64,000 nt of DNA from the NCBI GenBank assembly GCA_022925895.1, contig JAKSYS010000055.1, forward strand, positions 62,001 through 126,000, given 5' to 3'. The notes under the pieces are model-generated. The model did not search any database. It had not been told where the DNA came from and was given only the letters and a program-made list of their open reading frames with translations. The position numbers and the translations under genes are program-made. The stretch is from Fragilaria crotonensis. Lineage: Eukaryota; Bacillariophyta; Fragilariophyceae; Fragilariales; Fragilariaceae. Below, piece by piece: positions 46,068-57,342 of this stretch; position 1 is the first letter of the stretch, and every line of letters begins with the position of its first letter.

Positions 46068-49000
46068 TGAGCCAATACAAGCGAGTGTCGATGGCATCTG
46101 AGACGGAAACTGAGTTACCGTCAAACGATGCACAGTCAGTCGATTCCGGAACTTCGATTCCTATCGACAATGAAACGTCAATTCCCATAAGTATATTGAT
46201 AGCGCGAAGTTACAATGGCGACAGCTATTTTCCAAGCCGATTACGGACAATGATTCGAGACCAACGACACTGACAACTCTGAACATGCGTTCTAACGTCC
46301 CTTGGGGAGATGACTTGGGACCCAAAGACTCGAGTATCATAAGACTCTATTCAATTAATGTCAATGGCATTTCTATCGACCGGAGAGGAGGCACGTTTGA
46401 TGACATTTGCCGGTCAATCAAAGAGGTCCAGGCGGACATCTTCTGTGGGCAGGAACATAACTTAGACACTACGCAATTTCGAATTCGGAGCGCCTTGTTT
46501 GAATCAGCAAAACAACATTGGAAGCGACATCGAATATCTCTCGGAACGACACCAATAACGGTGGAAAATTCTTATAAACCGGGGGGGACAATGATTTTGA
46601 CGGTAGACAGCTTGATGGGACGTATTGTTCGTCAGGACCGTGACCCATGGGGACGATGGGTAGTTCAGGAATTCACAGGCAAAGGAACACGCAAGATTGC
46701 TGTTTTTTCAGCCTATCAACCCGTGGACAAGGCGATTAGCCCAGGTACCATTACAGTGGCGGCTCAACATGCGAGCCTCCTCAGACTGACACAAGATCAA
46801 GTTCTGAACCCGCGAACAGCGTTCCGAGGGATCTGCTGAAAGCGTTACAGACATACGCATCGGTCGGCACGATGTTGCTGGTAGTAGGAGATTTCAACGA
46901 AGTTTTGGGGCTGACCCAGATGGTATGAGCAAGATCGCAGGGCAATTGGGTCTCATCGATGTCTTCGCAAGGCGAAATTCTTCTACACCCCCAGTCACTT
47001 ATGCACGTGGTACGAAACGTCTGGACTATGCACTTGCTAGTCCCGCTGTGAGTGATGCTGTGATTTCCGCTGGATACGAAGCATTCAATGCACATATAGT
47101 GTCTGATCACAGAGGCTTCTATCTCGATTTTGACTCCAATGTCCTATTCGGTTCCGACACTCAAAAATTGGTATCAGCAGAAAAGAGGGACCTGTCGTCG
47201 AATAATACACAACAAGTGACGGAGTACATCCGGGAGAAATATCGGATTCTGTTCCATCATCACAACGCCTTCGTTAGGAGCGCACAATTGACACAACCTG
47301 GCAATCGTCATGCTTTTGCAGAACGACTGGACCAAGATGTTTTGACGGCAAGCTTGGCAGCAGCAGCAAAAGTGAAAAAGTTTGGAGAACCCGCATGGTC
47401 GGTGGAACTTGCCGAAGCTCGCAAACAAGTTGTTGTACTGAAGAAGCATTTGTCAGCTCTTCGCACACACTACGACCATTCCAGTGTCTTAGCGCGCGAG
47501 ATGGCTCAATTATCAACACCAGTGCCGTTGCCCCCTACACCGCGTGAGTGTTCTGCGGAAATTCGCAAGGTTGAATCATCCATCAAGGCAATCATAGCTG
47601 AGAGCTATGAACGTCGAGATCAAGAACGCCAACGAAAAATTGCAGTACTCGAAGCGACTGGGAAGCAAGCGGACAAAGAATCAGCAACTCGGTTGAGACA
47701 TATGAAAAAGGCCGAAGATATCAAGCAGTTATTTCGCAAGATTAGTGGCGTACGGAAGAACAAATTAAGACAAGGAGTAACGAGAATTGAAATCCCCTTG
47801 CATCCAGACGACAATCCCAAGATGTGTACTGAATGGCGACAGATAGATGTGCCAACTGAGATTGTTCGGCTATTACAGGAACGCAACCGGGCTCATTTCG
47901 GACAAGCAAAGGGAACACCCTTCACTGTTGCACCACTTCTTGACGACTTAGGCTTTTGTGGGGATCGACCCTCGAGTACGAGGATTTTGGACGGCACATA
48001 TCAACTCCGGACGAACGATGACGATGACGTGAGTAAAAATGTGAGACTCTTGTTGCAGCACATGACACAGGTTCACGAAATGGCAGCGTCCCCCTCGTTT
48101 CCAACCATCTCAATGGACGACTTCATGAGTAAATTGCGCGTCTGGTCGGAATCCACCACCACGTCTCCGTCAGGATTACACCTCGGACACTATAAGGCCT
48201 TGATTGCACGACATTCATACTCATCAGACCTCCCAGATGATGAATTGACCCCAGAGTTCCGAAGAAACCGAGACGAGCTTGACATGATGCAAAACGACCT
48301 GCGGACTTTGCACTTGAATCTGTTGAATTATGCGCTTGAGCGAGGCTATTCGTATAAACGTTGGCAAACAATTGCCAATACAATCCTCTTCAAAGATCCG
48401 GATAACGTTCGGTTACATCGTACTCGAGTGATTCACATTTATGAAGCGGACTTTAATCTCGCCTTGGGAATCAAGTGGAGGATTCAGATGTATCAAGCCG
48501 AGGCCCTGGCAGCATTAAATGATGGGCAGTATGGGTCTCGACCACGACGAAATGCAACGGATCCAGTGTTCATCGAGGAACTCCAGTGTGAGATCTCTCG
48601 CCACTCGACGGTCAGTGGTCTTGATCAATTATGATGCGCTTGCATGTTTCGACCGAATGATTCAAAATGCAGCAATGATTGTTAGTCGGAAGTTCGGCGT
48701 TCCGCTTCCAGTAACTCAGGCCAATGCAGTAACCTTGAGAGAGCGGAGTTCAGGGTCCGTACAGAATTAGGCCTCGCTCCAAATGGTTACGTACATTCGG
48801 ATAGCAAGCCCATCTATGGCACGGGACAGGGCAGTGCCAACTCCCCAGCGATCTGGTGTTTTCTGTCGAGTTGTCTCATGGATGCCTATGACACGACTGC
48901 AACACCTGCGGTATATTATTCACCGGATGAAAGCACGTCAGCGTCTTTGGGATTAGTAGCTTTTGTGGACGATTGCAATGGGCAGGCGAACAATTTTTTA

Positions 49001-52000
49001 GCACCAGGATCTGATGAGACGCTTCGGGATATCTTGGTACGCACGCAGAAGAATGCACAATTGTGGAATGACTTACTCCACTCGAGTGGTGGCGCACTGG
49101 AATTATCCAAGTGCTCGTGCCAAGTACTCCATTGGTGGTTTACACAGCAAGGAGCACCATTTTTGGCCCCAAAACAATCTGCTCACCAAGAAGTGTTGCG
49201 TGTCATAGATCGCGCCACCGGCACGACCCATCAACTACCTTTACTGTCACCGTATGAGGCACATAAGACATTAGGGCACTATAAAGCACCAGCTGGGAAT
49301 CAAACCGAACAATTTCGAAAACTCAAATCAAAGAGCGACGAGATAACGACCTTCCTGTGGACATGCCCCCTTACGCGACTCGAAACATGGACTTTTTATT
49401 ATGCCTGCTACCTCCCAAGTGTTGGTTATCCACTAGCGTGCTCATCCCTTACACGACAACGACTGGATCAGGTACAACGGAAAGCGATGGCGATCATTGT
49501 CCCACGTTGCGGTTTCAATCGGCATACCAAGGGCGAGATCCTCTACGGTCCTTTGGAGTTGGGTGGGGCGAACTTCCGTCATCTCTATGTTGAACAAGGC
49601 ATTGGGCAAGTGTCCCTCTTTATGAGGAATTGGAGATTGAAATCGACAGCGGGGAAACTCCTTCGCATTGCAGTCGGATGGTTCCAACACCAAGTCGGTA
49701 CCTCATATTCAATTCTGGAACGAGTCGACACGGTCCTCCCCCATCTAGAATCCAAGTGGCTGGCCTCGCTACGCGACTTCTTAGCTTCCATACAATCAAA
49801 CCTCCAACTTGACAATCCGTGCATTCCTAAGATCCAACGTTACCATGACACACATATTATGGACGCTATATTGACTTCTGCGTGGTTCTCAGCATCGGAG
49901 ATTCGACGCCTCAATTATTGCCGCCTTTACCTTCAGGCCCAAACAATTTCCGATCTCACAGAGGTTTCGGGGCGTTATCTGGATCGAGCGAAGTATGAAG
50001 GTCGCTTCTCGCATAATAGTAGCTGCACGCACGGCATGTGGATCCACCAGCAATGCCCGTCGCCTGCGGAGTGGAAATTGTGGCAGCGAGCGAATTTGTT
50101 GTGGAGTGATGAATCTGGGAAGTTACATCAGGCATTGGGTCCATGGTTAGACACCATTGATAATCATCGTCAAACTCACTCAGCCTATCAACTGAACACG
50201 CGTTTGTGGCTGCGAGAACATCAAGATTACAGACTGTGTAAATTGTCGAACAGGACCGAGGAGGGACAGTACGGTTATTGGAGGACTGGAACACTGTGCG
50301 AATGGCAACAGATTCCTCTCGAGGCGTTTCCTGTGGAGGTTTGTCAAGTTGCCGAGGAAGAATGGACTGTAGTTGAGAGAAGCGTCGTTCGTGTTCCTCA
50401 TCATCTGGTACATGCTGCAACGTTTGAACAATACGTTGAAGATCTTGAGCCGTGGGAGTATGACTTATTATCTCGCACGAACCTACCGACGGATCCCTTT
50501 TCGGTCGGACTCGCCTTATCTCAGGGAGTCCGTGGTGTCAGTGACGGGTCGGTTTGGCTTAAGCAAATGGGTGCGTTCGGATGGACGTTGAGCACAGATT
50601 TGGGAGAGCGATCGGCTGAAGGGATGGGCCCAGCCCCAGGAGCAAATCCTAATTCGTATCGGTCTGAAGCGTATGGAATGTTGGCCATGTTGTGTTTTTT
50701 GAAACGCCTCGCAGAGTTTACGTACCAACATGAACCGTGGTGCGGCACACTCGCGACCGATAGTTTGAGTCTGGTGGAGACGGTTCTTGGCATTAAACGG
50801 AAACCATCTGTGATGGAGGCCGCGGTATCGGAACCGGAACCCGTGCAGCTTCCATTGGATCCTCTGAGCCCAGAATGGGACTTGATCGTTAATATCCGTC
50901 GGTTGCTTTGCGAAATGCCGGGGCTAAGCCTGGAACATGTACGAGGTCATCAAGATCGTCGCGGCACCTATCAGCGATTGAGTCTCTTGGCACAACTCAA
51001 TGTGGATGCCGACGACCTGGCCAACACTTTCCAGCGTGAGTATGGCGCGATTCGACCGCTTGCCTTGTTGACAGAGGAGGCTGGCGTTCACTTGATTACA
51101 CCGAAGGGAACCGTCACCACGAAATATAAAACAGCCATTCGACATCAAGCGACCTATGGTCCATTATTAGCTCATCTTCAAGCACGAAATGGATGGAACG
51201 CTAGTACGACAGAACGGATCAATTGGAAAGCGCACGCTGCATGCCTCCACAAGCGCATCAAGCGACGAGATCACTACATCAAGTTAGTTCAAGAAATACT
51301 ACCGACTAATCACCGGCAGCATAGACGGGATCCTAGCCGCAGAGGGTGTCCGGTGTGTCCGTGTGGTGATGAGGATTGGGACCATATTCTGCGATGCGCG
51401 CATTCGAGTCGAGCGGCGTGGCGAGCGAACTTACTCACGGTCATTGGAAAGACTTGTGCCAAATGGGAAACTCGTCCCGGTCTACGAAGTATCCTCCTGG
51501 ATGGTATCAAGGGTTGGTTTGAGTGCGATGATCCAGAGTCGTATCAATTAGAAACGGCGATCTACGACGACGAATACGAACGCCTCATTACACAACAAAA
51601 CAAGATTGGTTGGAGACACATATTTCTTGGCAGATTCAGTTGTGAGTGGGTCGATTTGCAGGACGCCCATTATGCCACAAGACCAAATTATAACTCGAAG
51701 AAAAGCAAAAAAGGTTCCAAGTGGCAGGTTGCTATGATTGGGCGATTGTGGGACAATTGGTATCTGCTATGGGAAAGCAGAAACAATGATTTGCATGGAG
51801 CAGATGCCAGGCTGAGCGCGCTTGCGGACAGGAGGAATGCATTACAAACATTGAGGGAATTGTATGCGTTACGCAACATGTATGAACCGACTGTTCAGGA
51901 GTTATTGATGGAGGATGTTCGAGATCACGAAGCCAAGTCAACGTGGCATATAAAGACCTGGTTGCAGATAAATGAACCGATTCTGAGATTAAGCGTGAAG

Positions 52001-52063
52001 AGGGCGACTAAATTAGCGACTTCGGGGATGCGATCGTTAAAGTCATATTGGGCACAACGATAG
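46067..52063 (+). CDS. LINE-2 ORF2: endonuclease, reverse transcriptase, RNase H
   Basis: It starts at the ATG inside TAATGA (46065-46070). The endonuclease (about 46300-47120) has SINVNGISIDR, GQEHNLD, SAYQPVD, GDFNEV, LDYALASP and SDHRGFY. RT motifs are INYDALACFDR (48621), GTGQGSANSPAIW (48818) and AFVDDCNGQ (48959). RNase H has SDGSVW, EAYG, TDSLS and VDADDLA (50535-51015). The C-terminal knuckle is CPVCPCGDEDWDHILRCAH (about 51345). Frame changes near 46260, 46830, 46910 and 48765 each fit one missing base (AA to A, GGGGG to GGGG, GG to G); near 48595 a GC pair is missing. The last 1,061 codons are uninterrupted. It is close to intact. Confidence 0.92.
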
Positions 52064-52119
52064 GACATGAGAAACTACCAAGTTTGTGGGGTCCAGCCTA
52101 CTCCCAGGCTACGGTCTCA

Positions 52120-52190
52120 CCGTGTGGGTCGAGCGTCTATATAACCCGGACACAGCGGCAGCACGTTAAATTAGATATGGTGTTTTTTTT
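52120..52190 (+). other. LINE-2 3' stem-loop and poly-T tail
   Basis: CCGTGTGGGTC (52120) faces GGACACAGCGG (52148-52158). Compared with LINE-1 the stem is kept and lengthened although the loop differs. GCACGTTAAATTAGAT follows, then TGGTGT8. Confidence 0.65.
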
Positions 52191-52204
52191 ATCATATTGT
52201 TCCT
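52191..52204 (+). repeat. LINE-2 target-site duplication, right
   Basis: ATCATATTGTTCCT directly after the T8 tail. The host repeat then resumes with GCTGAAAATTGAG. Confidence 0.95.
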
Positions 52205-52269
52205 GCTGAAAATTGAGAACCAATACTAATCAAAAGTCCAAAAAGTTTGTAAAATCAACGGGAATCATC

Positions 52270-55103
52270 ATCAGCCTATGAAAAGGCATTCATATAACAA
52301 CATTATCAGCACGTTTGAAATCATGGTGCAATCCCATTACAAGAACCCACCACAAGAACACAAATTGAGCGATAGATTACAACAAGACAAGAATGAAAGT
52401 TGGGAGACAGCAAACGTAGAGCATGCATGAATGAGAGTGTGGTGGTGGCACCAGACAAGTTAATGAGATGAACCGGGAAACGAGAACAATACTAGGGAAC
52501 CCAGACAAACAAAAGCAACCGGACATAATGGATGAGGTCAGCTGAGTGTACTACCCAAGAGTTTCCTTGACAGCACAGGAAACCAAAAATCCAGCATTAG
52601 AGGTGCTCAAGCAGGAACCCTCCACTCTGCAAAGGTAGAAACCCAAAATCCACCGCATTGCCACTGCCCATTAGAGGTGGTCAAGCAGATAGGCATTTGC
52701 TAGTGAAGCCATCCATGAGCCGTTTGACTCCTAGTAAGATTACACTCCTAACGTCATAACAACTGCGTTTAAGCCCATTATACCGCATGCAGAGACCTAG
52801 CAGTACTAGAGTCTACCTACAGACAAGTAGTGTCAAATTCAGCCAACGAAGTTACCATAACATTCACCACCACGCACACTATCCTTCTTATCGCCGGATG
52901 CTGGTACCATCTACCGGTAGAAATGGCTTTGGATCACTAAATCTACCCATGTTTCGACTCGCCATATCTTGCTCATAAATCGTCAAATTCCGTTAAGGTT
53001 AACTGCTAATGTATGTGTCACAACCTCAGCTACAACTTGAACAAATCATGTTTGTACTGGACAAGGAATTGATTGACATGATGGTGCGCTTGCGGCTATC
53101 TTTGCCGTTTTGTGATCCCAAGCAGCAATTAAATTTTTGAGTAATAATTTTATATACAAATGTTGCATTTTTTCTACCCATGTCTTGATGCGCACAAGCC
53201 AGATCCAAAAATTGTACTGCTACAGGATTCGCAACACACGCTCTTGGTATGTGGGTTCAAATTCGAGACTGCGAATTCAAAAACGTTAAAGAGTTTACCT
53301 ATACTTTTCGCAAGCATTGAAAAATATTCGATGCGTTTATTTGCATCTAAAAAATGAGGTGCCCGGCTCGATGGGTGGAAATTGCGACGAAGGCAAAAAA
53401 ATTGAAGCCAAACTTACAGTCAAGATATCGCTTCACTTTGCTACTGTATGAATTTATCCATTTTTCATGTTTCATGCGTATAATGGAATTGAAGGTGGAC
53501 CGAAACTCAAAATTGGCTGAAAATCGGTTGTGTAGTAGAAGTGAATTTTCTAGCAGTGAATGATCATAAGAGATCCTGATGATTCCAATCCATTTTTTAG
53601 GTGGTATGCACAACAAGCCGAGGCGTCATCTGGGAATGTGGCGAGTGGCGACGTGGAATGTAGCCTTCCCTGTTCAGAGCTAGGCTGGCAAAAACCACTT
53701 TTCCAAAAGAGAAGTGGTTTTTGTCTTTTTGACAAAAAACCCCAAAAACCACTGGTTTTTGGGTGGTTTTTGCTCTACACGAGGAATGTAGTACTCCAGT
53801 AATACGGTAATACAGTACTACTGAGCACTGAGCACTGAGCACTGAACAACTGAACGCACAACTTTATGGCACGGTTATGACACACACAATGCAGCGACAC
53901 AACGATGAATCTCATCCATAATCCGTAATCCACACTCCTTACAACTATCATCCTCCTTTAACGTGGCAGCCACCCAAAGGTTAAACACTGTTGGCGGTAG
54001 GGTATCCATTGGTGCAGCATACAATGTCATCAAAGTTGTGGGGTTGCAGGCAGGATAGGAAGGTCCAGCAAATGACGGTTTTAAACTTGAGCTTAAATAG
54101 CTAAATTAATCTATGACCGGACCTGTCCGTTTGTGACGAGCGAACATGCACTTCGCAGCATCAAAAAAGGTACGAGGTCTTAAAAAAAATAGCAAAAACC
54201 ACTTAAGAGCTCAAAAACCACTTTTCCAGGTGTCCACTGAAGATGTGGTTTTTGAACAAAAAAACCCAAAAACCACTCCCGGCCCGGCCAGCGCAGGTTC
54301 AGAGTGGGAACCTGTACGTCGGACCTCCCGTCTGCACTGCCCCTGCAAGCTGTGGTACTCGGTCATAAAGGCTGGATTAAACAACGAGATTCAATGAATT
54401 CGACATGCTCTGGTACTCTCATGTACTGTCATAGTGAACTATTGAAAAATTTAACAGGGATAACACCTACCAAAGAAAAACCCCGAAAACAACTTGGAAA
54501 TGTGACGTCACATTCTGAAGATCAATTGCCACTCACGTAGAGTTTTTAATTCACCTGCACCAAGTTTACTGGATACGAAACCTGCCGTTGGATGTCATCC
54601 GGTGCTACGGAAGACGTAGTATTCCTACCTCCTCCCTATGATCTTTCCGACATGTGAACATCTGTTATTTCGGAGAATTTGTAACCGGAGAGAGTGACCC
54701 GTAAAGAGGTCATAAACGTCGTCGTCGCTGTATTGCCCCACGATCCGATGTGCTCGACAAGCCCAAAAACCGTAACGGGCGCACTTAACAAATGTCATAC
54801 TACAAGTCGAAGTTCCGTGTTCGTTATCAGAACATTCCTGGTAGTGCCGCATTCTAAGGATGAAAACAGCAATAGCCTACATAAATGCCCGATACAAACA
54901 TGGGAAGAAGGGTACCTGGTACACGGGAGTTTCTACCAGGTAACTCCGTTCCGAACCTCGGCATGTTCCTTGTTGCGTTACATATGTTCTTTCGAGTGTT
55001 TTGATTCTCCTAGTAAAGAACATTGCCCGCAGCGTAAAATGACTCAATTGAAATTGTTTAAGTAATGAATAATTGAAACAACTTTCTACAGCCCCGACGA
55101 CTA
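52270..55103. other. Non-coding; foldback repeats at 53685-54280
   Basis: No gene is recognised. Two clusters of AAAACCAC and its complement GTGGTTTT (53690-53775 and 54193-54275) can each form hairpins. An imperfect GAGCACT triplet repeat lies at 53823-53845. Segments near 54780 and 54950 resemble DNA upstream of HSF gene 1. Confidence 0.5.
53688..54276. repeat. Paired AAAACCAC/GTGGTTTT hairpin clusters
   Basis: The left cluster reads CAAAAACCACTTTTCC, GAAGTGGTTTTTGTC, CCAAAAACCACTGG, GGGTGGTTTTTGC. The right cluster has AGCAAAAACCACTT, CAAAAACCACTTTTCCAGG, GATGTGGTTTTTGAAC, CCCAAAAACCACTCC. The two lie about 420 bp apart and share longer words such as AAAAACCACTTTTCCA, so they may be ends of a foldback-type element. 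Confidence 0.55.
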
Positions 55104-56040
55104 ACAATCAAAACGCCGAAGGAGGAATGCTCCTGGCACAAAGAATCTCGGCATCGGTCTGGAGAAGTTTCCTCGAACGACTTGTTCACCGTACACTCCC
55201 GTAAGTGGCCATACACAAACAAAAATGAGTTGGCACTGTTCCTAGTTGTTGCAACGACGCAAGCAAGCATGAAGAAGATTCTTCATGACGGCCTTCAGAA
55301 CCTTGGAAAGGTCATCAAGAATGGAAGCTTCTAGCAATGCGCGGATAGTCTTGTTCTGAAGCACCTGATCGATACAGTAGCTCGAAATAATGAGAAAATA
55401 TCGTCCGAAGAGTCATACTGCCCCATCCATGGACCAACAATCAAAACGCCAAAGGACGAATGCATTTGGCGCAAAGAATCTGCAGCTTTGGAGAAGTTTC
55501 CGCGACAGAGCTGTACACCGTACACTCTGTATGTTGCCTTTCAAAAACAAAGGTGAGTTGGCGCTCTTTTGTGTCGTTGCAACGACGAAGCAAGCGAAGA
55601 AGATTCTTCCTAATGGCCTTCAGAACCATTGAAAGGTCATCATTAATGGACGCTTCTATAAATGCGCTAATGGTCCTGGTCAGCAGCATCGGGTTGATAG
55701 CTCGAAATAACGAGAAAATATCGTCCGAAGAGTCATACTGCCCCATCCATGAACCAACAATCAAAACGCCAAAGGACGAATGCATTTGGCGCAAAGAATC
55801 TGTAGCTTTGGAGAAGTTTCCTCGACAGAGCTGTACACCGTACACTCTGTATGTTGCCTTTCAAAAACAAAAGGGAGTCGGCGCTCTTTTGCGTCGTTGC
55901 AACGACGAAGCAAGCAAGAAGAAGATTCTTCCTAACGGCCTTCAGAAACCATTGAAAGGTCATCAAGAATGGACGCTTATAGCAATGCGCTGCTGGTCCT
56001 GGTCAGCAGCACCGGATCGATAGCTCAAAATAATGAGAAA
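55104..56040 (+). repeat. Three tandem units of about 320-333 bp upstream of HSF gene 2
   Basis: Units begin with ACAATCAAAACGCC at 55104, 55437 and 55757. Each contains a TGGAGAAGTTTCC region, AGCTGTACACCGTACACTC (in two units) and a GTCGTTGCAACGACG palindrome-like segment. A partial start of a fourth unit leads into the HSF ATG. Units 2 and 3 are closest. Open frames across it are a by-product of the repeat. Confidence 0.85.
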
Positions 56041-56096
56041 ATAACGACCGAAGAACCGACCTGACTCTCGAAGAACAGAAGTCCGTCGAAAACACA

Positions 56097-57342
56097 ATGA
56101 ATGTGTTTGCCAAGGAGTTCTCAAAGGCATCCTCAGAAGCCAATTCAGCCATGAATGGACATGGTTCGTCTTTGAAGAGTTCTGCGTTGAAGCGTCGGAA
56201 AGATGGCGCGTCCGATGCTTCAAATTCTGCTGCGGTTCCAGTCGTCAAGAAGCGCCGAACTCATGAGGACCATTCCTACACTGACTTCTCCAAGTTATCG
56301 CGAGATCTCGAGTACAGCGAGAAAACAAAACTTGAGGATATGACTTTTGTCGAGAGGATTCATCATGTTTTATCGAAGGATGAGCTCCAGTCTTGCATCT
56401 CATGGAAGTCGCATGGACGTGCATTCTGCATCCTCGTCCCCAAGACTTTTGAGAAACAGGTCTGCGCTGAGTACTTTGCCATGCCTCCCCGTTACTCGAC
56501 CTTTCTCCGCCAGTTGACCAGCCACGGATTCAAGCAAATTTCTCAGGGCCCCGACCGCAACTGCTACTACCACGAGGTGAGTGATTGTGCGATGTTACAG
56601 CGTTACCGTGGAAACGCAACCGGATACGCCTTGCTAACAATTTGTTGTTCATGCCCGTCGGTAAACAAGTGTTTTCTCCGAGGTATGCCCTGGTTGTGCA
56701 AGCACATGCCAAAGCCCAAGAATGCTCGCCTTCTCATCCCCGATCCGGAGAACGAGCCAGACTTCTATGCTTTGAGCAAGGTTTCCCCTCTTCCTGATCA
56801 GGAGCAGGACGAGTGTGTCCCCTCAGTTCCCAAGAAGCATTCCTCATCGACCCAAATGGATCAGTCGCCGCCCTCGTCCAATGTTGATCCCACCAAGTTT
56901 GCATTTGCCGAGGCCGCTTCTGACGTTGCTGGGCATCCAATGCGGCTTTGCAACTCCCCATTATTTCCACCGCTGCCCTAGGAGCGCCTTTCAACACTGC
57001 CAACTTGCCGCCACCCAATTTTAACTTGACCTTCAACACTGCCAACACCGCCACCCAATTTTGACTTGACCTTCAACACTGCCAACCGCCACCCAATTTT
57101 AACTTGACTAACACTGCCAACTTGCCGCCACCCATTTTGACTTGACCTTCAACACTGCCAACTTGCCGCCACCCAATTTTAACTTGACCTTCACTCCCCA
57201 TCTAGATCAACTCCGGCTCATGCAAGCATCGGCATTCCAGGAAGAGCAAGATAGACTTTACAAAAATGCCCTGCAACGCAATGCACGGCAGGGTGGCTCC
57301 TCCCGAAACAATGGACGCTTCGGGAGTGGATTTCCATTCTGA
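56097..57342 (+). CDS. Heat shock transcription factor, HSF gene 2
   Basis: Paralog of gene 1. The ATG at 56097 gives an N-terminus MNVFAKEFSKASSEAN absent from gene 1, whose matching ATG (39661) is out of frame. The DNA-binding domain is intact: FVERIHHVLSKDELQSCISW, STFLRQLTSHGFKQISQGPD, YYHE joined to CFLRGMPWLCKHMPKPKN. The intron 56577-56669 is 93 nt with no stop, so retention would insert 31 residues within the domain without breaking the frame. Near 56950 a missing base sends the frame to an early stop. The other frame continues through a five-unit proline/asparagine repeat to GGSSRNNGRFGSGFPF and the stop at 57342, as in gene 1, so I extend the gene to there. Presumed nuclear. Confidence 0.82.
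56577..56669 (+). other. Intron of HSF gene 2 (93 nt, in-frame)
   Basis: GTGAGTG to GTAAACAAG, the same position as in gene 1. Divisible by three and stop-free in the coding frame. Confidence 0.8.
56990..57189 (+). repeat. Coding minisatellite, five units of 37-42 bp
   Basis: Units start at 56990, 57032, 57072, 57109 and 57148, with lengths 42, 40, 37, 39 and 42. The full unit encodes FNTANLPPPNFNLT. HSF gene 1 has a single diverged unit here (40560-40601). The shorter inner units are not all multiples of three. Confidence 0.9.

Larger units (their letters stand above)
43096..52190 (+). mobile_element. LINE-2: related two-ORF non-LTR retrotransposon, poly-T tail
   Basis: The 9,095-bp element has a perfect 14-bp target-site duplication and the same ACACAATTTC 5' end as LINE-1. 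The organisation is the same, but the DNA is clearly diverged, so the two are separate subfamilies and not recent copies of each other. Less broken than LINE-1: most of ORF2 is two long frames. It ends GGTGT8. Confidence 0.93.

Noticed and set aside
46067-48878. Programmed ribosomal frameshifts in LINE ORF2
   Set aside because: Shift positions differ between the two LINEs and sit in ordinary homopolymers within conserved domains, which fits lost bases better.
18226-52190. LINEs as LTR or DIRS elements
   Set aside because: No terminal repeats, no protease or integrase or tyrosine recombinase; an apurinic-type endonuclease and target-site duplications of 14-16 bp define LINEs.
55441-55845. Gene on the - strand across the upstream HSF array
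   Set aside because: The open frame exists because the tandem unit lacks stops; it repeats itself and resembles no family.
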